Part shown: positions 13,721-25,565 of the stretch, piece after piece
Numbering within the stretch: position 1 is the first letter of the stretch
Layout: every line of letters begins with the position of its first letter
Assembly (NCBI GenBank): GCA_036924285.1
Contig: JAYKYS010000038.1
Location: 124,001 to 188,000, forward strand
Length of the DNA stretch: 64,000 nucleotides
Direction of reading: 5' to 3'
From: Asterella californica
Taxonomy: Eukaryota; Streptophyta; Marchantiopsida; Marchantiales; Aytoniaceae
Translations under genes and position numbers: made by a program
Notes under the pieces: model-generated
Database searches by the model: none
What the model was told of the DNA's origin: nothing
What the model saw: only the letters and a program-made list of their open reading frames with translations

Positions 13721-14500
13721 ATGTCCCTGCCTGCGACCACCGATCACCGCTCATTCGTCCCAGATGGATACCCAACCATGGAGGATCTAGGATACGCTGG
13801 AACATTTTCGAAATTGACAAAGGAAGATTTCTTCCTTGCTCAACCTCCAACCATCCAACCCATCCCATCCGACTTTCCAGAGAAGTATCGCTCATTACCC
13901 GGTTGTTGGTCTAGAGTATCGAATGGCCCCGCTGTCATGTCATTTGAGGATATACTCACACTTCAGTCTAATTGGACCTACCATTTCTTACGAATCTGGC
14001 ATTACCAGGGCGATCACCCAAAACATGCGACATTAGGAATCTTTTTAACTGGAACATGGGGCCCACCCGAAAAAGATCACCTGGCCGCAATAACAATGTT
14101 GATGTCCGTACGTAGTGGGATAGGTGCAACACTGCGAAAGGCTGCAAAACCGACTCGTGGTAGTAGTGTCAGTGTGGAGGAGCGCATCCGACATCTCCCT
14201 GATGTGCTCATCGGTCTCACATATACACCGCGAACAGAAATTACCAAATCAAGCCCCCTCAAGGCGATATTGTCAGACGTCATGTTTTTAACCCGTTCGG
14301 GCACTCTGTGTGATATCTGCCATCCATCACCCGAGCATCACTTCACACGAACTTGTAAACCTCACCACTTTCCTTATTTTATCTTTGATGCAGCTGGATA
14401 CATCTCTACTGAACACGAGTGTTGTACTAAAGGGGAATCATCGAGCGAAGTTATGAAAGTTAAATCCGATGAAAGGGCTGATGACAAGCAAGCCCAATAA
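13721..14500 (+). CDS. Unrecognised 259-residue protein with C-terminal Cys/His cluster
   Basis: Single open frame from ATG at 13721, preceded by a pyrimidine-rich leader and the context CAAAATG. I do not recognise the family. There is no signal peptide or membrane span. The N-terminal half has Pro/Phe-rich segments (YPTMEDLGYAGTF). The middle is mixed and basic. The C-terminal third has clustered Cys and His (CDIC, HH, CKPHH, then HECC), which might bind a metal ion; that is inference. The last 25 residues are charged and Ser-rich. It is transcribed convergently with the polyserine gene at 15381-19442. Length, composition and lack of stops suggest a real gene, but an intron or a lineage-specific orphan cannot be excluded. 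Confidence 0.6.
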   Translation: MSLPATTDHRSFVPDGYPTMEDLGYAGTFSKLTKEDFFLAQPPTIQPIPSDFPEKYRSLPGCWSRVSNGPAVMSFEDILTLQSNWTYHFLRIWHYQGDHPKHATLGIFLTGTWGPPEKDHLAAITMLMSVRSGIGATLRKAAKPTRGSSVSVEERIRHLPDVLIGLTYTPRTEITKSSPLKAILSDVMFLTRSGTLCDICHPSPEHHFTRTCKPHHFPYFIFDAAGYISTEHECCTKGESSSEVMKVKSDERADDKQAQ

Positions 14501-15380
14501 CATTTCATTGTTGGCGAAAATATCGTTCGTGCCATCCAGGATTGCTCTATGTACCGGGAATGGCAGGCAAATGATGCAATGCGAATTTAATATGAGGAAT
14601 AGATAGTCCAAGGCGGTGACATTCTAGCTGTGTCAGATGCTGGTTCATGAACTTCAGGAGGGTGATGTGCGACACCATTGTCAGTGTGAGTTGCTCTTTG
14701 CTTGTACGCGTCGAGGCACCACTCTGCCAGTTACACATTGCACACGCCAATTTGCAGGTGCATGTGTGTCTCATGTATTGAAATCCAAGGCTTGCATTTT
14801 CAATATGTTGAATTGTTTGCTGCCGCGTATAGATGTATTTTTGAGTGACAAAAAACAGCACGAAGTAATCTGAAGACATGAGAGTGGCGAGGATGCAGCG
14901 AGATTTCAAAAGCCATCGATCCATTCAGAACATGCGCCAGTCGTTCAGTTGATGATCGAATCCGACTCTGTGTGATGTTGAAGTGAATGAAAAAGCGAAG
15001 GGGAATAAGAATGGTAAGGCAGCGAATGAGGGGAAACAAAAACAATGAGAAACAAGAAACAAGCGAAGAATAAATAAATAAATAGGGAACAAAATGTTGA
15101 TTACGATCACACCTTTGTGTTGCGTCGTTTGCGTGATGATGTTGATGATGAGTATGTTTGTTGATGTTGCGGGGAAGTGTCTGAGTACTTGGACCATGTG
15201 ATGATTATTGTTGTCGATGGAAACGATGACGACTGTTTGTGGTGTGAAGGTGAGGAATGAAGCGAACGATCAGAGTGATATTTGATGAGATGTGCAAACG
15301 GATACAAAAAGGTCTCATTGTGCACCTCCTGCATCACAAACTGCCTTGACACAACTCCTCCGTTCGAGTGATGTTCAAGT
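14501..15380. other. Convergent intergenic region, no gene seen
   Basis: About 880 bases between two convergent genes. Small open frames on both strands show no domain or codon pattern I can support. It has an AATAAATAAATAAAT run near 15070. A stretch near 14835-14890 (TGACAAAA..GCACG..AAGTAA) loosely resembles the flank 3' of the LRR gene (44235-44260), perhaps a dispersed remnant. Confidence 0.5.
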
Positions 15381-18300
15381 TTAAACTCTCAAATAGTTGA
15401 CAGGCTGAAGATCGTACTCTGACATATATCCTCGTCTTCTTCTATATCTCAACAGACAGAAGTAGCCACCAATTGCGAGGAGAATTACACCAATTATGAC
15501 ACCGATGACAATACCTGCAATTGCACCACCAGAGAGACCATCGGAGGATGGAGTATCTGCTGGAGTTGGATTACCGGTTGATGAAGATTGGATCGGAGCA
15601 GCGGTGGAGGATGACGAAGAGGAAGGCGCAGTTGAGGAGGAAGAAGACGATGATGATGAAGAAGAGGATGATGAGGAGGAGGATGATGATGAAGAGGAGG
15701 ATGAGGATGAGGATGAGGATGAGGAGTGTGCAGTCGATGAGGATGATGAAGACGATGATGAACTCGATGAAGAGCCACCACCATGTGCACCACATTTATC
15801 TGTCAAAGTCTTTCGTACCGGTGGTGCCAGTGATGCAACTTCTGCATCTGTCAGAGCATTATAATCATGACATGGCAGTCCAGTCGCACATCCAATTGAC
15901 ATTGCATTTACAGTCGTGGTTTGAATCACTTTCGTTTGATCAACAGTCAATCCGGAACAACCTGGTGTTTCAATATTTGCGAACTGATTGAATGTCATAC
16001 TTGCAATAGATTGAGTCTGTAGTAATGGAACTTGAGTGGCAGTGAATGAAGAGAATGATAATGCTGGAATATACGCGAAACATATTGGTCCAATCGATCC
16101 AATTGGTGGAATTGCATCTGTGGTAGTAAGATTTGCAATACACGACGGTTGGATACCTTTACATAATGTTGTTGCCTCAGTCGACTCCCATTCCGTTGCT
16201 GTAATACTTGCACAAGCAAGACCAGGTATTTGAGCAAAAGTCTTGAATGGAATCGAAGGAAATGCTGTAATATCAATGGAAGTAAGTTGTGTTCCAGTCA
16301 CACGGGAGAGTGAAGTTGGTGCGAGGGAAGAGATTTGTGTTGGAGTGAAGGCTGTGAACATGTCGGTGGACATAGAGAAGAAACAACCGGCGGAGAGGTA
16401 AGGCTGTTGAGAGGAAGCAGAAGGAGAAAAAAAAGGAAAGTAAGAATCAACGAAAAGCAAGTCACACAGCACAATCTCCTCTTCTTCTCCTCCTCTCAAA
16501 ATACTAACAATCACTTTCGACATCGCCTTCGCCTGTTGAAATACAAATCCCGCACACGAAGTTGTCATTCCAACTGCATTCTGATTCAATGCCGCGATTT
16601 GTGGATTCGTTAATGCTGACACTTGATCTTGATTGAATGCTGCAAGTTGATCCTGTAACAACACTGCCATACACTGAGTACTTAATCCAGTAATCGCATT
16701 TGAATAGATATGTAAGATACAATTTGCTGTCAGACCTTGACATGTCGTAGATGGAATATTCGTTGACATTGCAACTAAGCCCTGGTTCGACCAACCTGTA
16801 CACGATGTTGGTGGAATCAGTGACAAGTCGTGTGCTGTACCTGTACGAATTTGAGCGTCGGTGAGTGCAGTCAGCTCGGCTGAAGTCAATGTTGCCCAGT
16901 CAATTCCGTTTGGACCTGATGAGGAAGATGAAGATGAGGAAGGACCAGACGAGGACGATGATGAAGACGAGGATGATGACGAAGACGAGGATGGATGTAA
17001 ACCACATCTCTTCTGCAACTCCTGTATCTCAATTGGTTTTATGCTTGCTAACTGCGCAGCCGTAAGAGCCATATAATCTGCACATGGAAAACCTTCGGAG
17101 CATGTCTTCGAAAGACCACCTATTGTATTCACATTGATTTGTTGTACTTGTGGAATAGAGAGTGCACCACATACAGTTGCATTATTCACATTCGAGAATT
17201 GTTGAAAAGTTAATCCTGCAAATGTTGCTGATGGAATTGCCAAAACTTGTGATTCCGAGAGTACATTAAATGAGATCGGTGGAATATTCGCAAAACATGC
17301 TTGTCCAATACTCGTCAGTGGTGGTGCCACTAATGCAGCGAAACAACTCGAGAAGATTCCCTTACATGTTGTAGCACCATTTGTTGTCGATGCTTTTGCC
17401 CACTGATCACTCGTGACACCACCACAAGCAGCTCCTGGTGCACCTTGTAATGTCACACCTGGTAAAGCAGCGAATTGATCTGGTGTTAATGCAGACATCT
17501 GTGTGGCAGTGATTTGTCCGAAGGAGGTTGATGTGAGTTCACCAATTGCTGCAAGAGGAATAGCAGTTAGTGTTGGTGCTCCCATCGCAGCATAACATCC
17601 AGCAGAGAAATATGGTGCTGGTGTAAAAAACTGAGTAGCTTGTGTCGCAGTGAATCCACCACATCCTGTTGTCATCGTGTCAGCATTCGCAGCTAATGAT
17701 GCTACAGCGCCTTGATTGAGATACGCCACTTGTTGTACTGACAACTGTGCTAACTGTGCGGGTAACATAAATCCAACACATTGTCCGGCACCACCTACAC
17801 CTAGTCCGGCAATTGCTTGTGGGATGATATTTGCCAGACAGCCAAGAGAAAGACCTTGACATGTCGACCACGGTTGGAATTGTGCAATATATTGTAAGTT
17901 ATTCGCACTGAATCCTGCACAACTCGCAGGTGGAATAGAGAGAAGTTGATTGATCGTGACAGGATTCAGTTCAGCTGCTGTAAGTGCAGCAACTTCGGGA
18001 ACAGTCAATGTTGCCCAATCGATTCCGACAGGTGCTGGAGGAGCTGTAGAAGAGGATGAAGATGAAGGTGCAGTCGATGAGGATGAAGATGAGCTCTGTG
18101 CAGGTGGTTGTCCACATCTTGTAATCATTTTGCCAAGTAAAAATGCAGGTACTGCTTTTTGTTGTGCACCATTGAAGACTTCGAAGGTCAGACATGGTAA
18201 AGCGTCAGCACAGAGCTCAGAAGTGGTGGTAAGCTGGTGGAGGAGAAAGAGAAGAGATAAAGATGAGACCAAAGAGCATTCGATTTCGATTTTGAAAAAA

Positions 18301-19442
18301 TTTCTCTTATCTCCTCTTCTCTTCCAACTCGCTCTCTCACTCACCATCGACGGTGTAAACAACTTCGCTTGTGCAGTTGTAAACCCTGAACACGCACCGA
18401 GAACACCCGCAAACTGTTCATAAGTAATTACTGGCATACTTGCTGGTGACATCGCAGCAAATTGTGGCGATGTAAATGTTCCAAATGTAGCAGCAGGTAT
18501 TTGAACCATACAGTTGGACATGATACCGGCGATCGGAGCATTGTTACCGGTACTACTTATACCAGAGGCACAGCCCGAACCGATACCAACGCACTAGTGA
18601 GGGAGGAGGAAGAAGAAGAGGGAATGAGAATTTAAGAGACGAAGGCAAAACACACACGCGACTATTTCATCTCACGCATGGATTTCTCTCTCTCTCTCTC
18701 TCCTGCTTCTCCCACCAGCACTGACCGTCGTCGACGTCTGTACACCTGTCGCTTGCCACTGCGCAAACGTAACATACGAACAAGTCATTGCAGGTTGAGG
18801 TAAATTTCCTAAAGTTGTTCCACTAATCGAAGCAAATGCTGTCGGATTGAGAGAGGAGAATTGATTACTGGATAATGCACCTAATTGTGTGGCGGTTAAG
18901 ACACCACCACATGCTGTACTGATTCCAGTAAAAGCATCGGCAGGAATCTGTTGTAAGCATGCTGTCTGAAAACCTGTGCACGACGCACCGACGTTGGAGA
19001 TGAGTGTGGATGTCCAACCAGCACATGCTGCTTGCGGGATTAAGGAAAGATCGGTAGCAGTTGCAGCAGCGACGTCACTTGGAGCAAGGTTGGCGAGTGT
19101 GGCAACGTTCAGACCAGCCCAATTGACGGTATCATCAACGATTTGAGCAAGGCGAGTGAGAGGTGAGGATGATACGGCCTCTGATTTTGCTAAAGATGCA
19201 GCGTCGACCGATTGCGTAATGTGTTGTGCGATGCGTGCGAGGAGGCTACTGTGAACGGAAGGAGAGGATGGTGCGTGCACAGTGTCCGCCGCGTTTGGTG
19301 CCACAACAGATGCTTCGGTTGCTTGTCCAATGTATACTGCATATTGTGGTGTGACATCTGCTAATGTAGATGTGCAACATAACGAAAGTAGGAGGATGAA
19401 GGCACACGCAATCGCCCGGATCATCGGTGTGTGAGTGCGCAT
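15381..19442 (-). CDS. Polyserine/Cys-module surface protein A, type I membrane
   Basis: Four exons on the reverse strand: 18726-19442, 18345-18593, 16515-18233 and 15381-16403, giving about 1235 residues. Introns (132, 111 and 111 bases) are all phase 0. The two 111-base introns are stop-free, so they also read through; I call them introns because paralogous modules continue directly across them and the boundaries are GTGAGT/GTGATT..CAG. The start at 19442 gives a signal peptide (ACAFILLLSLCC). The ectodomain repeats a Cys-rich module: 'ATLTxxEVAALTxxxL', an 'IPPASCxG' turn, C-x(4)-GC, 'LTxxQxxxL' steps and CGGFTxxQ. Pure Ser blocks with Ala-Pro/Thr-Ala-Pro breaks separate the modules. Near the C-terminus a hydrophobic span (GIVIGVIIGVILLAIGGYF) precedes RYRRRR and a short tail. 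Likely a heavily O-glycosylated, mucin-like adhesin; the role is inferred. Confidence 0.85.
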
Positions 19443-20133
19443 TCTGCTTTGATTATCGACTGTGAGCAGGAGGAGGCAATGAGCTATGCAGCGGCAATGT
19501 AGTAGTTAGTAAGAGACCTTAACGAGAAGGTGAGTGTGAAGTCAGGGCACGAAGGGCTTATGGTGGTGTGACGAGGCAGAGGCAGGCTGCCTGTGCCCTG
19601 ATCTTAGTGATCACTCTCAAGAAAATTAGGTCGAATTCTTGAGACCAAGTTCGGCTCCTTCGGAGCACAGCGGTTCATTCCGAGTGAGTTGTTGTTTGCC
19701 TTGGATAATCAAAATTACAGTGTTACACTAAGAAGGTTGCAGCAAGCGAATCTTCAATTGCGCACTTCAGATTCCTCCGAAGCTGATGTCTGAATGTAGG
19801 ACCTTACCAATGCGAAAGAGCATCGTCGTTGTGTAGCACAAGAGCACCGTCATTGAGTAGAGGATGCTTACAAATCCTGCTGGCATTTTGAGTTCTGAGG
19901 CCAGTCCAAGAATGACCATTGACCCGCAAGACCGTCGAAGACCCGGTGATTGCGGGTCTGCAATCTGATTTCTGCTTTGCAGTTAATAACTGATGGAGGG
20001 TGGGATAATAACTTGAAATGTACTTAAATAATTGTGCGATTGTGTGTAGAGTACAAACATGTAGTTCGATCGAGGTGAAACAGCTTTCGCGCTTTTATGA
20101 AACAATCACAATCTCAAACAAGTCTGATACTGA
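19443..20133. other. Intergenic, upstream of polyserine gene A
   Basis: About 690 bases between the start of gene A and the 3' end of the EF-hand gene, all reading leftwards; presumably promoter plus 3' UTR. It contains an inverted repeat at 19921-19958 and no supported coding frame or tRNA. Confidence 0.5.
19921..19958. repeat. Short inverted repeat, 9-bp perfect stem
   Basis: GACCCGCAA at 19921-19929 pairs exactly with TTGCGGGTC at 19950-19958 across a 20-base loop. It could be a hairpin in a transcript or a palindromic factor site; function unknown. Confidence 0.6.
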
Positions 20134-22749
20134 TCAGGAGCGTCGAACGAGTCGAGGAAGAACAACGCTCGTATTATGCTGGTGCTGTGAGATCGACTTC
20201 GTGTGCGCATGCTTTGGTTCCACTGATGCAACTTGTGCGATCGGTCGCAGCTTCGTTGTCGCGATTGTCGCAGGGCTCGTCGATCCATGCATCGCACCCT
20301 GCTTCTTGTAAACTTGTTGAAATGTCTTCCAATAAATATGTGTGACAGATGGTGCGTATGATGCAAGTAGGAATGTTACTTGTTCCTGGCTGAACTGCTT
20401 GAGCAGACCCTCGCGCATATCTTCGATCGAGATCGTACCGGTGGATGCGGGATCGTACATCTGGAAAAGTGTGCGAAGGTCTCGCAGTTGAGTTGGTGTC
20501 ATCTGTTGCGCATGTTGTTGGGCAGCAGGCAGCTCACCACACCACGTGAGAATCTCTTCCATCTGTGATTGATGTGATTTGGAGAAAAGGATCGAGAGTA
20601 GCTCCTGCAGCGTCACACGTTTATCCAACTCTCTCGCAGGTGTAGGAGAATCCATTCCACCAAGTGGATCATGCCCTCCACTTCCACTTGCATGTGAATC
20701 CAATTCATTGACATCAATATATTCTTGTAACTTCTTACTTGGACGAAGGATGGTGAGGAGTGAGTTAAGTGAGACCAGGCCATCGTGTTGTTTCTCTGTT
20801 GAACCTGATCCTTCAACTTCCTTTTCACTCTCTTCCTCATTCATCTTCTGCATCAACACTTCCTCCTCCTTCCATTCCTTCTCTTCCTTCTTTCTCACAC
20901 CATCATATATCTCACCTAACTTCTCAATCAGACTTCGTGGTATCGAAGGACGAACTCCCGGGTCTGTACTTGCGACGATCAAGTCGAGATCACGTTTCGA
21001 TTGTGATACATACTCAGGATAATACGATCTAATCACATCTCTAAACGTCACATCTTGTCCTGCTTGAATCGGACCATCAACTGTTCGAAAAGAAGGTAGT
21101 TTCTTCCACCTCGGGAGGTTAAGGGATCTCATGTACGAACCGAATACGACCAGTTGTGCTGATCCGGTTCCAGGGATCGTTGCACGGAGATAGGATGGAT
21201 GGTGGGAAGAGTGAGAGGAATGGGAGGAGGGATGAGAGGAGGAGGATGATGAAGAGGTGTGATGCTTTGATGCAGAAGAAGAGGAGAGGATATGATGATT
21301 CGATGATAGAGGTGATGTAAAACCGGAAGATGATTTCCCATTCGCAGCTGATGCTTTCCTTGGTGACATCGATGATTCTGTTCTTCTTCGTGGTCCATTA
21401 CTAGAAACACCTCTACTCGTACTACTCCCATTCGTTTGTTGCTCATGTGTCGAAATAGAAGTAGCCGATACGATGCTTTGATTCGCTACCGGAATACCAC
21501 TCCCGGGTATCTCACATGCTTCGAAACATTTTCGCAAGAAGATAAATTCAGAGATCTTCTTCTCCCAACGATGAGGTTGTGTTGTGAGGACAGTGGAGTT
21601 GTTGGAGGTGGAGGAGGAGGAGGAGGATGGGTGATGATGGGATGGATGTGATGATGAGGAGGTGTGAGTGTGTCCGTTCGATGCTGTCGGTGAATGTAAT
21701 GTTTCGTGATGATACTCTCCACTGCCACCCTCCATACACATCTCCTTCCTCATCTTCATCTTCTCACCATGTTGATTCAGCTCTCTCTGTGTCGGCAGTG
21801 CTGGTTTTGTTTTATTCAATTCACGCTCACGTTGTATTGCGTCGTCGATGATGGAAGACATGTTCTGATCTGCTTGTATCAAGACAGTACTACCATCTGC
21901 ACTACTCGTGAGTACAGCAGGTGGTAGAATCATTGTACTGCGACGTGTATTATTTGATTTCCCACTGCTCGTACCTGCGTTGATAGCTCGTACTTCTTCG
22001 ATATCACTTGTGTTAAATTTGCCAACTAACTCGAAACACTCATGTGTGACATTCGCCCAAATAATCAACTCCTTCAATTCAATCTTATTATCCTTCTTAT
22101 CTTGTCGATCAGCAGATTTGAATGCTAACCTCGCAATATCGTTGAGTTCTTGTGTTGGTGGAGGTGTAGCACCGATGACACGACAATATCCACACAATGC
22201 TGCACGAATCATGATACACATCTCATCTCTACTGATATAAGCATTACAATCCATATCAAACAACTCAAATAATGCAGTGACTTTCTCGTTAAATGTTGCT
22301 GTGGAGGTTAAGATAGAGGAAGCGAAGATTTGGAGAACGTCGGTACGATTGCGTTGCAGTGGATCCCAAATGGACCAAGCGGAGAGAAGGAGAGAGTCAG
22401 CGGAGTCGACGGAGGGTGAGGGAGAAGTTGTGTTGTTTGCTTGTAATAGTGATGCAGCAGAAGATGATGGAGCTAACTCTGCTGCAGCACCATTCGCATT
22501 CCCGTTATGATGTTGACTCGTCTGTTTATACAATGCTTTGAACATGTCATAGTTAATCGCATATCCAAATCCAGCTGCTGATCCACCACCATCGCCGCTA
22601 CCACTACTGCTTCCACCGCCTGCAGCCGCTTGCTGTTGTAGTTTCTCAAATCGTGCTATGAGACGACGTGCACCTTTGAGATCAGTGGCGAATGGTGCAT
22701 GACGAAATTGTGGTAGGAGTGGAAGTGTAAGCGAGGAGATGTTACCCAT
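20134..22749 (-). CDS. Myristoylation-signal EF-hand protein with long Ser/His-rich linker
   Basis: Intronless 871-residue frame from ATG at 22749. The N-terminus MGNISSL fits the MGxxxS/T myristoylation pattern, so membrane attachment is likely. Residues about 150-260 look like a calcium-sensor core: an EF loop DMDCNAYISRDE, then a second loop around DRQDKKDNKIELKE followed by a helix, as in NCS/recoverin-type proteins. A third EF-like loop (DPASTGTISIED) lies near the C-terminus. Between them are long low-complexity Ser, His and charged stretches and a 'VFGSYMRSLNLPRWKKLPSFRT' segment of unknown fold. No catalytic domain was recognised. It probably acts as a Ca2+-responsive adaptor at membranes. 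Not every EF loop keeps all chelating positions, so binding needs testing. The downstream neighbour on the same strand is polyserine gene A, separated by a normal spacer. Confidence 0.8.
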   Translation of the reverse strand: MGNISSLTLPLLPQFRHAPFATDLKGARRLIARFEKLQQQAAAGGGSSSGSGDGGGSAAGFGYAINYDMFKALYKQTSQHHNGNANGAAAELAPSSSAASLLQANNTTSPSPSVDSADSLLLSAWSIWDPLQRNRTDVLQIFASSILTSTATFNEKVTALFELFDMDCNAYISRDEMCIMIRAALCGYCRVIGATPPPTQELNDIARLAFKSADRQDKKDNKIELKELIIWANVTHECFELVGKFNTSDIEEVRAINAGTSSGKSNNTRRSTMILPPAVLTSSADGSTVLIQADQNMSSIIDDAIQRERELNKTKPALPTQRELNQHGEKMKMRKEMCMEGGSGEYHHETLHSPTASNGHTHTSSSSHPSHHHPSSSSSSTSNNSTVLTTQPHRWEKKISEFIFLRKCFEACEIPGSGIPVANQSIVSATSISTHEQQTNGSSTSRGVSSNGPRRRTESSMSPRKASAANGKSSSGFTSPLSSNHHILSSSSASKHHTSSSSSSSHPSSHSSHSSHHPSYLRATIPGTGSAQLVVFGSYMRSLNLPRWKKLPSFRTVDGPIQAGQDVTFRDVIRSYYPEYVSQSKRDLDLIVASTDPGVRPSIPRSLIEKLGEIYDGVRKKEEKEWKEEEVLMQKMNEEESEKEVEGSGSTEKQHDGLVSLNSLLTILRPSKKLQEYIDVNELDSHASGSGGHDPLGGMDSPTPARELDKRVTLQELLSILFSKSHQSQMEEILTWCGELPAAQQHAQQMTPTQLRDLRTLFQMYDPASTGTISIEDMREGLLKQFSQEQVTFLLASYAPSVTHIYWKTFQQVYKKQGAMHGSTSPATIATTKLRPIAQVASVEPKHAHTKSISQHQHNTSVVLPRLVRRS

Positions 22750-23045
22750 ATTGTTGTCACACCGCGTGAGGGGAAGATCGGAAGAAAGAAGCGCAAGGTG
22801 CGGCTGACGGCGGTAACAGTGGTACGGCTGTACTGAAGTTCGCTTTCGATAGCACCCGTGAGTTGACTACAAATCTGTACACAACTTCGAAGTGACCCGC
22901 AGCGGATCACGTCGGACCGATGTCATGCGTCTCAAATATTTCGGATACACGCAGTCAGCCAAAGAAATTGCTGTCTCATTTCTGAACCACGCGTCGCTCA
23001 AGGATTCTCGACTGCGCACTCACTCACACTCAGCGACCAACGACC

Positions 23046-24919
23046 ATGTTTCTTCGATCGCTCTTCCTCGCCTTTGCCCTCTTCTGTGCCACCGTCACAA
23101 TTGTCACATTTGGTGTTGCCGCAGTTCAACCTGCTCCACCTTCCGATCCTCTCCTGCTAATGCAACTCGGATGCGGCCTTGCGCAGGGCACATGGATTAC
23201 TGTACAAAATCGGCCTGATAGTTCTAATCCACAAGGTACTTCGCGTGTTGCAGCCTGGCACAATATTCCATTTGCCGCCCCACCAATTGGGAATCTTCGT
23301 TGGCAGCCACCTCAGGCACCTACTTGTTGGACAGGTATATTAAATGCAACAACATTTGGTAATGTATGCGCACAATCACACCGTGGATCTGAAGAGTCAG
23401 TCATGACAAACGAGACAGTAGAGGAGAAAGAGCATGGTGCCACTGCCATTCCCTGCTTACTTCTTACACTTCCATCTTTCTTTGCTTCTTTTTTTTCGTC
23501 AGTTGTCTCTATCTGTCAGTCTATGTGCCCGAACGCATTTTGGTCAACCTGACTCTTGATGATGTCATTCCCAAAAGTGCTCTGGGATCACCTGTTCTCT
23601 TCTACATTCATGGTGGTGGTCTAACAGGTGGTTCTAGTAACTCTGAAGTACTCGCACCGTTTGTTGCACATGCAGGTCTCGGTGATCCTTCAGGAGAGTC
23701 GATCATATCAGTCGTCATCAATTATCGTCTCAATATGTTTGGATTTCTTACTATGCCTGAGATGGTTGAGACACAGGATGTAGCTGCAAATTTTGGTTTG
23801 CTTGATCAAATAGCTGCATTGAATTGGGTTCAATCAAATGTTGGCTACTTTGGTGGTGATCCATCACGTGTCACAATAGCTGGTCAATCATCTGGTGGTA
23901 CATCTATCTTTGGTCTCATGAGTTCAAATCTTACACGTGGTCTTTTTAGTGGTGCAATTTCACTCAGTGGTAGTATCAATACTTCAATGACAATTCAACA
24001 AGGATTTGAACAGAATTCAGGTATTGCAACTTCACTTGGGTGTACTAATTCTAGTAGTAGTAGTAGTGATCCGACGACAGTAATGGCATGCATGCGAGAA
24101 CAGTCGATAGATGCACTACTCAATGCTGTACCACCATGTTGGGGTACACCTCATCTCTGGGGTATATCAGATCTTACACCGAATGGTCGTAACTTTTGTG
24201 GATTCATCTTCATTGATGGTATTACGGTACAGACAGGATTCCCTGATGCATTAGCAATCGGTCTAATTGATATTCCACTTATCATTGGTAATATGGGTCA
24301 AGAAGCAGATCTTGCACCTGAACAAGATATATATGGATCGAATATATCATACTGGCAATCACTCTTGAACTCATCTGTTGTGAATTTCAACATACCTCAG
24401 ATGGGTGGCGAATTATATGATATGTATGAAAGTGATTCAAATATTGATCCGAGTAAAGCTTATTGTTCATTTAATACTGATTATGGACTCACTTGTGGTA
24501 CGATTGATCTTCTTCGAGCAGCGAAACTTGGTGGTATTTATTCAAATCCACTCTATTTCTTCGTGAATCAATGGGCACCATCAAAACCAGTTTTACTCGG
24601 CACTAGATCTGCGCATTGGGCATATCATACATTCGATTGGGCTGCGGTCTGCGAAAATTGGCCGATTACTCTCTCTCCCAATGCGAAAGATTGGGAGCTC
24701 AGTTCCCTTCTTCAGACCATCTGGTTCGAGTTTATTCGTACTGGTCGAGTCGAGTCGACTGGTTGGCAGAGTATTGAGGAGGTGGAAGGATTTCCGACAA
24801 ATTACGCTTCCTTCTTATTCAATGTGACTGGATCAGGTCCGACTGAGAATTATAAAGCAGATACTTGTCAATCTCTCGAGGCATTTGGATTCAATCAAAA
24901 CTTCTGGTGGTGCGATTGA
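23046..24919 (+). CDS. Secreted type-B carboxylesterase, copy 1
   Basis: Two exons, 23046-23395 and 23503-24919, joined by a 107-base phase-2 intron. Splicing rebuilds the family motif ...SE-D-CLYLSVYVPE, with the Asp codon split GA|T. The product has 588 residues. The N-terminus is a signal peptide (LFLAFALFCATVTIVTFGVAA). Family motifs in order: RVAAWHNIPFAAPPIGNLRW, oxyanion-hole HGGG, nucleophile elbow GQSSGG (Ser in G-x-S-x-G), and a catalytic-His region near SAHWAYHTFDW. It should hydrolyse carboxylic esters outside the cell or in the secretory pathway; the substrate is unknown. The coding part from about 23600 on is almost identical to the copy at 47046-48923. It is followed by a rearranged fragment of the LRR gene that, next to copy 2, is intact. 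Confidence 0.92.
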
Positions 24920-25002
24920 ACAACTTGGTCAGATCAGTTATGTTGAGTCTTGAATGGATTTGAGATGATGATATGACAGTGTAACAGTGGTACGACTAAA
25001 GT

Positions 25003-25370
25003 CTTAGCTTTGACGATCCATTTGATCAACATTTATCTCAACTTCGATTACCTGTTGGATTAACTGAATTACGATTTGGTGAGTCATTCTCACAGTCACT
25101 CGCACCACTTGCCGAACAGATGCCACCTAAACTTCGAGTATTGTCATTAGGTGTTACAGTTACACCCGCTAAGAATAATACCTCATTCGCACTCCCATTG
25201 TGGTTGCGTGAAATTCTTCTTCCATCACCAACAACTAGGGGTATCGTGACAGGCGTCACTACGATATCACGCTGCAGTTGGAGTCTCCTCACGAAATCGG
25301 TGTAACGCGTATGAAATGGTGAGAGCACCACCCAACGCATAAATTCATCTAACCTTCCTCTGTTTCTGCC
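25003..25370 (+). pseudogene. C-terminal fragment of the FNIP-like LRR gene, with a micro-inversion
   Basis: The plus strand at 25003-25249 encodes the C-terminal repeats of the LRR protein at 44401-46692 (FDDPFDQHL, QMPPKLRVLSLG, LREILLPSPT). The next roughly 90 bases (about 25247-25335) match the same gene only on the minus strand (SPFHTRYTDFVRRL), so they are flipped. The last codons and stop (HKFI) return on the plus strand at 25338-25356. Bases 25357-25520 resemble the reverse complement of the 3' flank of that gene (about 44240-44395). It is a dead fragment. Confidence 0.85.
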
Positions 25371-25565
25371 AATAGGTCAAGGAACCACCTTCGCATTCTC
25401 ACTCTGCTGTTCTCTCATGTTCTTGTTGCTTCGCGTGCTGTTTTGTCACAAAAGAATATACGCACATGCATTCAACGTCTGCAAAATCGGCTCTCGCGCT
25501 TGCAGGCATATTTAAAAGCGAAAATTCAAAAGACTGGGGTTATGTCCATGTATGACAACAACTCA

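Noticed and set aside
19640..19690. Short hairpin CTCCTTCGGAG as a structured RNA
   Set aside because: Stem too short and no wider conserved fold visible.
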